Shown here: in pieces, positions 1 through 5,190 of the stretch
How the letters are laid out: each line of letters begins with the position of its first letter
Numbering within the stretch: the stretch's first letter is position 1
DNA from: Chloroflexota bacterium
GTDB taxonomy: Bacteria; Chloroflexota; Anaerolineae; Anaerolineales; UBA11858
NCBI GenBank assembly: GCA_030666985.1
Contig: DAOUWT010000144.1
Span: forward strand, 1-6,699
Length of the DNA: 6,699 nucleotides
Direction: 5' to 3'
The notes under the pieces: generated by a model
What the model was told of the DNA's origin: nothing
Seen by the model: only the letters and a program-made list of their open reading frames with translations
Database searches by the model: none
Translations under genes and position numbers: made by a program

Positions 1-135
1 AGATTAGGCAGATTTACGCGGATGAAACCATTTTTAAAGTTTTTAATCCGCGCTTATCCGCCGCATCCGCAACGCCAATGTATTTCTGGCGCATCTGCGT
101 TCTATGTTTTTTACTTTTACCAAAGTGTCCAGTAG
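1..135. repeat. Intergenic degenerate CGGAT repeat block downstream of the nucleotidyltransferase gene
   Basis: This gene-free stretch follows the nucleotidyltransferase stop. Read on the minus strand, positions 105-40 hold several spaced copies of a (A)CGCGGAT or GCGGAT word, beginning with ATAGAACGCAGATG and ending GCGCGGATTAAAAA. Positions 8-24 carry the same word in the opposite direction (GATTTACGCGGATGAA). The CGCGGAT at 17-23 can therefore pair with ATCCGCG at 46-52, and CGCCA 73-77 can pair with TGGCG 87-91. A second block with the same first and last words lies at 1311-1356. No open frame or RNA gene is recognisable here. It is probably a dispersed intergenic repeat family, and its function is unknown. 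Confidence 0.55.
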
Positions 136-651
136 CTAGAATTCATCATATTCTTCGGGCATTTTGATTTCAAATTTCTGGCAAAGCAACTTGACATCAT
201 GATAATCGTTTTCATCAAGCTCATATCCGGTATGAAAATCCACCAGCCACTGCGGGGGAATGCACCTGACAGGATGCCCGTTGATGACGCCGGCGCCTTT
301 CAAGGAATCAAGCGGATACTTGACCCCGAAGATATTATTGCCCTCCTCGTCAAAGGTGCAGGAATGGATATCTACTAAGCGCCCCTCATCATCGCCGAGA
401 ACAAAGTTGCACTCCCAGGTATCATCACGCGGTACATCTTTATACCCTCTTTCTTCTAGCAATGCCCGAATTTTGCCCACGTCTTTATGCGCTACAGCCA
501 CGTCTAAATCTTCGTGGGGGCGCGTTTGTTCCCCTAGTAAGGCGTCCACACCCCATCCCCCGTCGATAATGACTTCAATGTCATTTTGGTTGAAAAGCCG
601 CACAATTTCTATGACATCATTTGCGGTCATTTCGGGATTATCTTTACTCAT
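136..651 (-). CDS. Nucleotidyltransferase of the lincosamide/aminoglycoside-modifying type
   Basis: This is a complete 171-residue protein with the fold signature of small antibiotic nucleotidyltransferases (LnuA/LinA and ANT(2'')-like, aminoglycoside-2''-adenylyltransferase family). Residues 30-36 read DGGWGVD and lead into LLGEQTRPHEDLDVAV. D48 and D50 are the likely metal-binding pair, and D94 in LVDIH is a plausible third carboxylate. A late YHDVKLL segment (150-156) matches the C-terminal helix seen in these enzymes. Family members transfer an AMP group from ATP onto a hydroxyl of a small molecule and are cytosolic. The length is normal for the family. The start is supported by GAGG at 658-661, six bases before the ATG. 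The gene lies 77 bp after the GNAT gene on the same strand, so the two could be co-transcribed. Family assignment is firm. Real lincosamide or aminoglycoside activity is only inferred, since environmental homologues often have unknown substrates. Confidence 0.85.
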   Translation of the reverse strand: MSKDNPEMTANDVIEIVRLFNQNDIEVIIDGGWGVDALLGEQTRPHEDLDVAVAHKDVGKIRALLEERGYKDVPRDDTWECNFVLGDDEGRLVDIHSCTFDEEGNNIFGVKYPLDSLKGAGVINGHPVRCIPPQWLVDFHTGYELDENDYHDVKLLCQKFEIKMPEEYDEF

Positions 652-690
652 GGTTTACCTCGATGGTTTTACAAGGCTTTTTCGCAACAT

Positions 691-723
691 AGACTTCCGA
701 AGTCTCCGAGACTTCGGAAGTCT
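691..723. repeat. Perfect 33-bp palindrome made of two smaller palindromes
   Basis: Positions 691-705 (AGACTTCCGAAGTCT) are the exact reverse complement of 709-723, separated only by CCG. Each arm is itself a palindrome around one central base (AGACTTC-N-GAAGTCT), so four copies of the same heptamer occur in alternating orientation. The element sits five bases past the GNAT stop and 39 bases before the nucleotidyltransferase ATG. Read in the gene direction it is not followed by a T-run, so it is a poor intrinsic terminator. It is more likely a REP-like intergenic palindrome, an mRNA-stabilising hairpin, or paired operator sites. Confidence 0.8.
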
Positions 724-728
724 GGGTT

Positions 729-1208
729 TTAAACATCACGTTGCATTCTATAAAATGAGATTTCCTCCTGTTCCTGGTTGATTTTAACGTCTTCTCGAAC
801 TATTGAAAACCCACACTTTTTATAACAGGAAATGGCTCGCGGATTTGATTTTCTTACGTTCAGCCGAACCTTTTTGTATCCAAGTGTTCTCTGCGAAGTT
901 TCAATGGCAAGTAAAATAGCTCTTACACCCATACCCTGGCCAAAAAATTTGAACGAGCCTAGAAGAATTCCCAATGTCGCCATATCAGACTCTACTTCAT
1001 TTTTTTCTAACCACACTGTGCCAATGGATTGGCCGTGGTGCTTAATGACGTACCAATCCCACAAGTCGTTTTGTACACTACTTCCTCTTTTGAATCGTCG
1101 AGGAGTGACTCTGGACATAAATTGGTCCGCTTGAATATTTTTGCACCAGGCATCCAATTGATTTAAGTCTGACTCTAGAAATCTGGTCAAAGTGAGGTTC
1201 ATCAACAC
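729..1208 (-). CDS. GNAT family N-acetyltransferase
   Basis: This is a 159-residue single-domain GNAT protein. The acetyl-CoA pyrophosphate-binding motif A is visible at residues 89-94 (F-G-Q-G-M-G, the R/Q-x-x-G-x-G/A loop with Phe at the usually basic first place), preceded by the beta-4 strand ATLGILLG. Motif B is visible at 122-134 (NPRAISCYKKCGF), the usual N-x-x-A-x-x-x-Y-x-x-x-G-F end. Such enzymes move an acetyl group from acetyl-CoA to an amine of a small molecule or a protein N-terminus. The wider pattern (RFLESDL at the start, GTVWLEK in the middle) recalls RimJ/RimL or aminoglycoside 6'-acetyltransferase relatives, but the substrate cannot be read from sequence. The start is uncertain: GTG at 1208 has AAAGG four bases upstream, while ATG at 1202 has only a weak GAG. 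The gene is AT-richer than the neighbouring beta-glucosidase, and the nucleotidyltransferase gene follows on the same strand. Confidence 0.85.
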   Translation of the reverse strand: MLMNLTLTRFLESDLNQLDAWCKNIQADQFMSRVTPRRFKRGSSVQNDLWDWYVIKHHGQSIGTVWLEKNEVESDMATLGILLGSFKFFGQGMGVRAILLAIETSQRTLGYKKVRLNVRKSNPRAISCYKKCGFSIVREDVKINQEQEEISFYRMQRDV

Positions 1209-1238
1209 TCAGCCTTTGGATTGACCTAAGCGGAGGAG

Positions 1239-1294
1239 ACGCACCCGCACCTCCTAACTCGCAACCCCTAACTCGCCCCTCCTACCCCGCACCT
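1239..1294. repeat. 14-bp tandem repeat, about four copies
   Basis: Four consecutive 14-base units start at 1239, 1253, 1267 and 1281. The middle two share CCTAACTCGC exactly, the fourth reads CCTACCCCGCACCT, and the first is the most diverged but shares CGCACCT with the fourth. The array is extremely C-rich on the plus strand. It lies between the beta-glucosidase stop and the GNAT start, ending about 30 bases from the GNAT start codon. It is probably a slippage-prone intergenic array; no function is evident. Confidence 0.6.
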
Positions 1295-1310
1295 CGCCCA
1301 ACCACCCAAC

Positions 1311-1356
1311 AAAAAATCCGCGTTCATCCGCCCGATCCGTGTCATCCGCGTTCTAT
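1311..1356. repeat. Second CGGAT repeat block, overlapping the end of the beta-glucosidase gene
   Basis: On the minus strand this block starts ATAGAACGCGGATGA, continues with CGGAT words spaced about 9-11 bases apart, and ends AACGCGGATTTTTT. The same outer words and spacing style appear at 105-40, in the same orientation. The stop codon (1342-1344) and the last four codons of the beta-glucosidase lie inside it, so the repeat contributes the residues IERG. Confidence 0.6.
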
Positions 1357-3519
1357 AGCAAATTCCCCCTCCAAGCCCTCCGCCGCGTTGGGGCCAACCC
1401 AAACCTTGAAATCCCCCGGCTCCACCTTGTAGCTCATATCCAAGCCGTGGAAGCCCAACTCGCGGGCCGGGACTTCGAAGCGCACGGTTTGCGATTCTCC
1501 GGGATCCAAGGAGATTTTCTGGAAGCCCTTGAGTTCCTTCACCGGGCGGGTGACTTCCCCTGCCAGGTCGCGCACATAAAGCTGCACAATTTCCTCTCCG
1601 GCCCGCTCACCGGTGTTGGTGATGGCGGCCTCAACTACCAAAGCGGCGTCCACGCCCAGAGTGGGGGTGACGACCTCTAAATCCGCGTAGGCGAAGCGCG
1701 TGTAGCTCAGGCCAAATCCAAAGGGGAACTGGGGGCTGATGTATTCATCCATATAATCCGAGAGATGGATCATGTCGAATTGCAGAGTCCCGTCTCCTGT
1801 GGGCGGCCGGCCCGTGCTTTTGTGATTGTAATAAATGGGGATTTGCCCTTCGGCTCGCGGCCAGGTGGCGGTCAGCTTTCCGCTGGGGTTGACCCTCCCC
1901 CCCAGGATGCGGGCCACCGCGCCCCCGGCCCGGATTCCCCCGTGCCAGGCTTGCAAAACGCTGGGGATGTGCTCCGCTATCCAGGGAATCACCAAAGGCC
2001 GCCCGGACATCAAGACCACCACCACCGGCGTCCCCGTGGCGTGAACGGCTTCCACCAGGGCTTGCTGCTGCCCCGGCAGGCCGAGATGGGCCCGGGAGTG
2101 GGCCTCCCCGCTCATGAACTCGCCCTCCCCCACGACCAGCACGGCCACATCGGCGGATTGCGCGGCCTCAACGGCTTCCCTAAAGTGGGGGGCGTCCCCC
2201 CTCTCCAGGGGGATGCCTTCCATGTGGGCAACGTTGGCCAGAGGGAAAACGGCCCGCATTCCATCCAACACGCTCTCGGTGTCCGCGTCCTCCCCAATGC
2301 GATGCCAGGCCCCCAGAATGTGGTGATGATCGTCGGCCAGGGGGCCAATCAGGGCGATGCGCTGACCCTCATCCAGGGGGAGCAGCCCGCCCTCATTTTT
2401 GAGGAGAACCATTGATTTCTGGGCGATTTCCAAGGCTTTGGCGCGGTATTCCGGCTTGAGGATGCTTTCTGAGGCCAACGCTTCATCGGTGTAGGGATTT
2501 TCGAAAAGCCCAAGCTGGATTTTCAGACGCAGTATCCGGCGGACGGCTTCGTTGATAATTGGGGCGGGGACGGCGCCCTCCCGGACGAGTTCCGCCAGAT
2601 GGGCGTGGTAGGCGTCCGAGATCATGTCCATATCCACCCCGGCGAGGGCGGCGCGTTTTGCGGCCTCTTTTAGGTCGGCGGCGAAACCGTGGGGAACCAG
2701 CTCCCCGACCGCGTTCCAGTCGCTGAGCACCACGCCCAGGAATCCCCATTCCTCCCGCAGAATTTGGCGCAGGATGAAAGCGTTCCCCGTGGACGGGATG
2801 CCATTGAGGTCGTTGAAAGCGGACATGGTAGTGCCGGCGCCCTCATCGAAAGCGGCTTCGAAAGGCGGCAGATAAAGGTCACGCAGAGTGCGTTCGGAGA
2901 TGTCGACGGTGTTGTAATCTTTACCCGCCTCGGCCCCGCCATAGGCGGCGTAATGCTTGGGGCAGGCGGCAATCTTGCGCCCGCTGGTGAGGCCTTTGGC
3001 CTGGAACCCACGCACCCTCGCCTGGGCCATGACGGAACCTAAATAGACGTCTTCCCCCGCGCCCTCGGCGATCCGTCCCCAGCGCGGCTCGCGGCAAACA
3101 TCAACCATGGGGGCAAAATTCCAGTCCACGCCGTTGGCGGAGGCTTCTTCGGCGGCGATGCGGGCGGCTTCTTGGAGGAGGGCAGGCTCCCAGGTGCAGG
3201 ATTCGGCCAGGGGGATGGGGAAGATGGTACGGTAGCCGTGGATGACGTCGTTCCCGAAGATGAGGGGGATGCCCAGGCGGGATTCCTCGACGGCGATTCT
3301 CTGGGCGTGGTTGGTGTCTTTGACGCCATATAGGGAGAGGATTGAGCCAACCTGCCCCTGGCGGATGCGTTCTTCCATTTCGGCGCGGTTGCCCTCGTGG
3401 ATGTGGATTTGCATCATCTGGCCGACTTTTTCCTCTAAGGTCATTTTCGCTAAAAGGGCGTCGACGCGCTCTTCGATTTGGGGGGTGGTTTGGTTGAAGT
3501 TGTAGTGATTGGGGGTCAT
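1342..3519 (-). CDS. bglX: Glycoside hydrolase family 3 beta-glucosidase (BglX type)
   Basis: This 725-residue protein removes terminal glucose (or a similar sugar) from beta-linked saccharides by a retaining mechanism. The N-terminal barrel covers roughly residues 15-340. It has GNDVIHG (89-95), REPRWGRIAEG (143-153), KHY (188-190), and SDW with the expected nucleophile Asp267. The second alpha/beta domain (about 365-600) holds VVGEGEFMSGEAHSR, where Glu472 fits the acid/base place of BglX-like enzymes. The C-terminal fibronectin III-like domain spans about 625-710 (NTGERAGEEIVQLYV, then VKELKGFQKI). There is no signal peptide, so it probably acts in the cytosol on imported oligosaccharides, unlike periplasmic E. 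coli BglX. The chosen ATG at 3519 has AAAGGA at 3525-3530 with a five-base gap. The frame stays open upstream to a TTG at 3633, but that part would translate a tandem octamer array. The gene is GC-rich, and its last codons come from an intergenic repeat. Family assignment is very sure; exact sugar preference is not. Confidence 0.95.
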   Translation of the reverse strand: MTPNHYNFNQTTPQIEERVDALLAKMTLEEKVGQMMQIHIHEGNRAEMEERIRQGQVGSILSLYGVKDTNHAQRIAVEESRLGIPLIFGNDVIHGYRTIFPIPLAESCTWEPALLQEAARIAAEEASANGVDWNFAPMVDVCREPRWGRIAEGAGEDVYLGSVMAQARVRGFQAKGLTSGRKIAACPKHYAAYGGAEAGKDYNTVDISERTLRDLYLPPFEAAFDEGAGTTMSAFNDLNGIPSTGNAFILRQILREEWGFLGVVLSDWNAVGELVPHGFAADLKEAAKRAALAGVDMDMISDAYHAHLAELVREGAVPAPIINEAVRRILRLKIQLGLFENPYTDEALASESILKPEYRAKALEIAQKSMVLLKNEGGLLPLDEGQRIALIGPLADDHHHILGAWHRIGEDADTESVLDGMRAVFPLANVAHMEGIPLERGDAPHFREAVEAAQSADVAVLVVGEGEFMSGEAHSRAHLGLPGQQQALVEAVHATGTPVVVVLMSGRPLVIPWIAEHIPSVLQAWHGGIRAGGAVARILGGRVNPSGKLTATWPRAEGQIPIYYNHKSTGRPPTGDGTLQFDMIHLSDYMDEYISPQFPFGFGLSYTRFAYADLEVVTPTLGVDAALVVEAAITNTGERAGEEIVQLYVRDLAGEVTRPVKELKGFQKISLDPGESQTVRFEVPARELGFHGLDMSYKVEPGDFKVWVGPNAAEGLEGEFAIERG

Positions 3520-3524
3520 GGGTA

Positions 3525-3530
3525 TCCTTT
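3525..3530 (-). promoter_or_regulatory. Ribosome binding site that decides the beta-glucosidase start
   Basis: AAAGGA on the minus strand lies five bases before the ATG at 3519-3517. It supports this start over the open extension to 3633. The AAA of the site coincides with the first TTT of the adjoining 16-base repeat, so the repeat array runs directly into the translation start region. Confidence 0.7.
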
Positions 3531-3571
3531 GGTAGTCTGATAGTTTGGTAGTCGGATAGTCAGATAGTCGA
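3528..3571. repeat. Tandem 8/16-bp array (GGTAGTC/GATAGTC type) in the beta-glucosidase leader
   Basis: Two 16-base units, 3528-3543 and 3544-3559, differ at one base. The array resolves further into five octamers (3530-3537, 3538-3545, 3546-3553, 3554-3561, 3562-3569) of the form N-G-R-T-A-G-T-Y. It fills the space just upstream of the ribosome binding site. If the transcript starts above it, the array forms the 5' untranslated region. The remainder of the gap up to the NUDIX stop at 3651 holds no gene I can recognise. Confidence 0.75.
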
Positions 3572-3650
3572 CCAAACACAAGACGTTTGGCCGGGTGTTT
3601 TTGTTGGACTTGCGGAGTATATTTTACCTCCAATAAGTCGATTCAGGGGT

Positions 3651-4139
3651 TCATCCCTGGAGATGCTCATAGGCTTCGAGAATAATCTTTTCCTGGGAGG
3701 GCATTAAGGCTGGCAGCGAGGTCGTAGCATAGAATTTGGCTTCTATTACCTCATCGCTGGGGGCGAAGGCGCCGTTTTCTGGGCCGCTAATTATTTTACA
3801 AATAAACACCACGTCTAATCGCGGCCAAACATTGTCAGCCTTTATAAAAAGAGGCCGCATTAGGCCTGCATCCCAGCCTGTTTCTTCTTTGATTTCTCTT
3901 TTCAGTGCGGTACCGGGTTGCTCGCCCCGCTTAAGCCATCCACTTGGCAATCCCCAAGGATATTCTTTGCGATAACTGTGCTTCAATAAGAGAATTTGCC
4001 CCTCTTGATTAAAAATGACTCCCGCTACTCCTACTAAAAAGTTCTGTATGAATAAGCGTTGTATGCCAAACCTTAGCCAGTATGCCTGGGGGAGAGTGCG
4101 CCAAATTTTGAGGAGGATATTTTTCAGAGATAGAGGCAT
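3651..4139 (-). CDS. NUDIX hydrolase
   Basis: This 162-residue protein contains a complete NUDIX box at residues 67-89: Gly67, five residues, Glu73, seven residues, Arg81-Glu82-Ile83-Lys84-Glu85-Glu86-Thr87-Gly88-Trp89, exactly the G-x5-E-x7-R-E-U-x-E-E-x-G-U pattern. Glu82, Glu85 and Glu86 would bind the catalytic metal. Family members hydrolyse nucleoside diphosphates linked to another group, such as oxidised dNTPs, ADP-ribose or dinucleotide polyphosphates. The strand FLVGVAGVIFNQEGQILLLKH (34-54) begins the fold. The first 33 residues form a basic, hydrophobic helix-like extension (KIWRTLPQAYWLRFGIQRLF), which may touch a membrane or a partner. The ATG at 4139 lacks an obvious ribosome binding site. 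A 165-bp inverted-repeat element ends 16 bases upstream and separates it from the nitroreductase gene. The substrate is unknown. Confidence 0.9.
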   Translation of the reverse strand: MPLSLKNILLKIWRTLPQAYWLRFGIQRLFIQNFLVGVAGVIFNQEGQILLLKHSYRKEYPWGLPSGWLKRGEQPGTALKREIKEETGWDAGLMRPLFIKADNVWPRLDVVFICKIISGPENGAFAPSDEVIEAKFYATTSLPALMPSQEKIILEAYEHLQG

Positions 4140-4155
4140 GGTGTTTTGGGTGTCG

Positions 4156-4320
4156 CTAGTGGTGTATGGCGGAAATCCATCGAGGGTTTTTCACGCTCGC
4201 GAAGGATCGGCAGATCCTGAGCTACAACTTGTCACTAGGGGAATAATCACCGTTTCAGGCGGGATCTGGCGATACGCGGAGCAGATTAACTATCGGAGGA
4301 TTTCCGCCAATGACCACTAG
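4156..4320. mobile_element. MITE-like element with 28-bp terminal inverted repeats at a CTAG site
   Basis: Positions 4156-4183 and 4293-4320 are inverted copies matching at 23 of 28 places. Shared blocks are CTAGTGGT at the outer end and TGGCGGAAATCC inside, separated by a mismatched triplet. The symmetry continues inward: ATCGGCAGATCC at 4206-4217 pairs with 4262-4273 at 11 of 12 places. The core has no open frame able to encode a transposase. Both ends read CTAG, which fits duplication of a TA inside a CTAG target, as known for IS630 and the Tc1/mariner superfamily. The strict element would then be 4159-4317, flanked by TA. The 6-bp hairpin AGGATC-GGCA-GATCCT (4203-4218) lies inside. The right end contains the TAG stop of the nitroreductase. 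The family itself is not one I recognise by name. Confidence 0.75.
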
Positions 4321-5099
4321 TCCGCCTCCGCCGTCTCGTAGCCGGGGATGATAAAACCGCACTTGGCAAACTGATCCAGTAATTTGTCGGGAGACCGCCA
4401 CCGCTGGCCAGCCTTACGCGAGATGTGCTCCGTCCAACTGTAGGTGTGGTAGGTGAATGTCTCCTCCTGACCCTCTTCTAAGGGAAGCATGGCTTTTCCC
4501 TGCCGGTAATAGTCCTGAGCTAGGTAGCCCTCATCCATTTGGGACATGGCTCTTTCCATCAGGGCATCGTCAAGTTTGGGATATTCACCCTCCACGAGGC
4601 TAACCTCCAGGGGATAGCGTGGCCGCGGCGGGGGATTCTCGGCCGGGAAGCCCATCGCCAGCCCCACCAGGGGAAAAATCCGTGGGGGAAGTTTATACCG
4701 CTCGATGTACTTTTCGGCCCGGTAGGGAATCCCGCCCAGGAAGCAGCTTCCCATCCCCAGACTCTCGGCGGCGATGACCATATTCTCGGCCATCAGCGCT
4801 GCATCTTGGATGCCAAAGAGCAGCAACGAGAGGTCGTTTTGCACCATCTCCCAGCCGCGCCGGGCCATGAGTGCCTCGTGACGGTGGGAATCAATGCAAA
4901 CGATGAAAAACAAAGGCGACCGAAAGGGATTCTTGGTTCGGTCGCGGGAGAGCAAGAGGCTGCCCATCTGATGTGCAAAGGGAGCTTGTTGCCCGGCCCG
5001 AACAACGGTCTCGACCACCTCGTCCGATGGAACATGGTCGGTGTACCTGCGAATTGATTTGCGGTTCAGCAAGGTTTCGATGACTGGGTTGGTTAGCAT
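4317..5099 (-). CDS. NfsA-like FMN-dependent nitroreductase family oxidoreductase
   Basis: This 260-residue protein is of the nitroreductase superfamily, close to the NADPH-dependent NfsA/FRP layout. Residues 13-19 (RKSIRRY) are the N-terminal FMN-phosphate contact, followed by VPSDEVVETVVRAGQQAPFAHQMGSL, where family members have the APS-type flavin-binding stretch. Residues 97-124 (IQDAALMAENMVIAAESLGMGSCFLGGI) are the central dimer helix and the flavin loop, and VGLAMGFPAENPPPRPR (145-161) is the C-terminal flavin and NADPH region. Such homodimeric cytosolic enzymes reduce quinones, nitroaromatics or flavins with NAD(P)H. The natural substrate is not deducible. The start is strong: GGAGG at 5107-5111, seven bases before ATG, in an A-rich leader. 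The TAG stop coincides with the CTAG end of the inverted-repeat element, and the stop would be the same in the empty site. Confidence 0.9.
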   Translation of the reverse strand: MLTNPVIETLLNRKSIRRYTDHVPSDEVVETVVRAGQQAPFAHQMGSLLLSRDRTKNPFRSPLFFIVCIDSHRHEALMARRGWEMVQNDLSLLLFGIQDAALMAENMVIAAESLGMGSCFLGGIPYRAEKYIERYKLPPRIFPLVGLAMGFPAENPPPRPRYPLEVSLVEGEYPKLDDALMERAMSQMDEGYLAQDYYRQGKAMLPLEEGQEETFTYHTYSWTEHISRKAGQRWRSPDKLLDQFAKCGFIIPGYETAEAD

Positions 5100-5156
5100 G
5101 TTTTTTCCTCCCGAATTTTTTTTGATAGGGGTTTAAAGTTAACATCGGGCGCAGCA

Positions 5157-5174
5157 CTATCTGCGAGCAGATAG
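5157..5174. repeat. Perfect 8-bp inverted repeat between mrr and nitroreductase genes
   Basis: CTATCTGC and GCAGATAG are exact reverse complements separated by GA. The hairpin starts 16 bases after the mrr stop and lies about 60 bases before the nitroreductase ATG. No T-run follows it on the minus strand, so it is a weak candidate for an intrinsic terminator. Its position also suits a dimeric repressor operator for the nitroreductase gene. The sequence does not decide between these. Confidence 0.5.
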
Positions 5175-5190
5175 AGTTAGAAGCCAGTTT

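Noticed and set aside
691..723. Intrinsic terminator of the GNAT gene
   Set aside because: On the minus strand the sequence after the hairpin is ATGTTGCGAAAAAG, which lacks a T-run, so a standard rho-independent terminator is not supported.
260..781. Plus-strand frame across the nucleotidyltransferase gene and the palindrome
   Set aside because: It is antisense to a well-supported gene, passes through the intergenic palindrome, and has no recognisable domain.
1765..2415. Long open frame on the plus strand opposite the beta-glucosidase gene
   Set aside because: It is the antisense of a GC-rich coding region. The translation is low in complexity, rich in Pro, Gly and His, and shows no domain, while the opposite strand encodes a full GH3 enzyme.
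3528..3571. Possible CRISPR-like array
   Set aside because: The units are 8 or 16 bases with no unique spacers, so this is a simple tandem repeat. No array elsewhere in the window has repeat-spacer structure.
3520..3633. N-terminal extension of the beta-glucosidase from a TTG codon
   Set aside because: The extension translates an octamer repeat array (RLSDYPTTKLSDYQ) and precedes a well-spaced AAAGGA-ATG start after which the conserved GH3 sequence begins.
4015..4320. Plus-strand frame through the inverted-repeat element as a possible transposase remnant
   Set aside because: It is about 100 codons, half of it antisense to the NUDIX gene, and shows no DDE-type or helix-turn-helix motif.
4539..5057. 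172-codon plus-strand frame opposite the nitroreductase gene
   Set aside because: No ribosome binding site or domain is visible, and the minus strand carries the whole nitroreductase signature in order.
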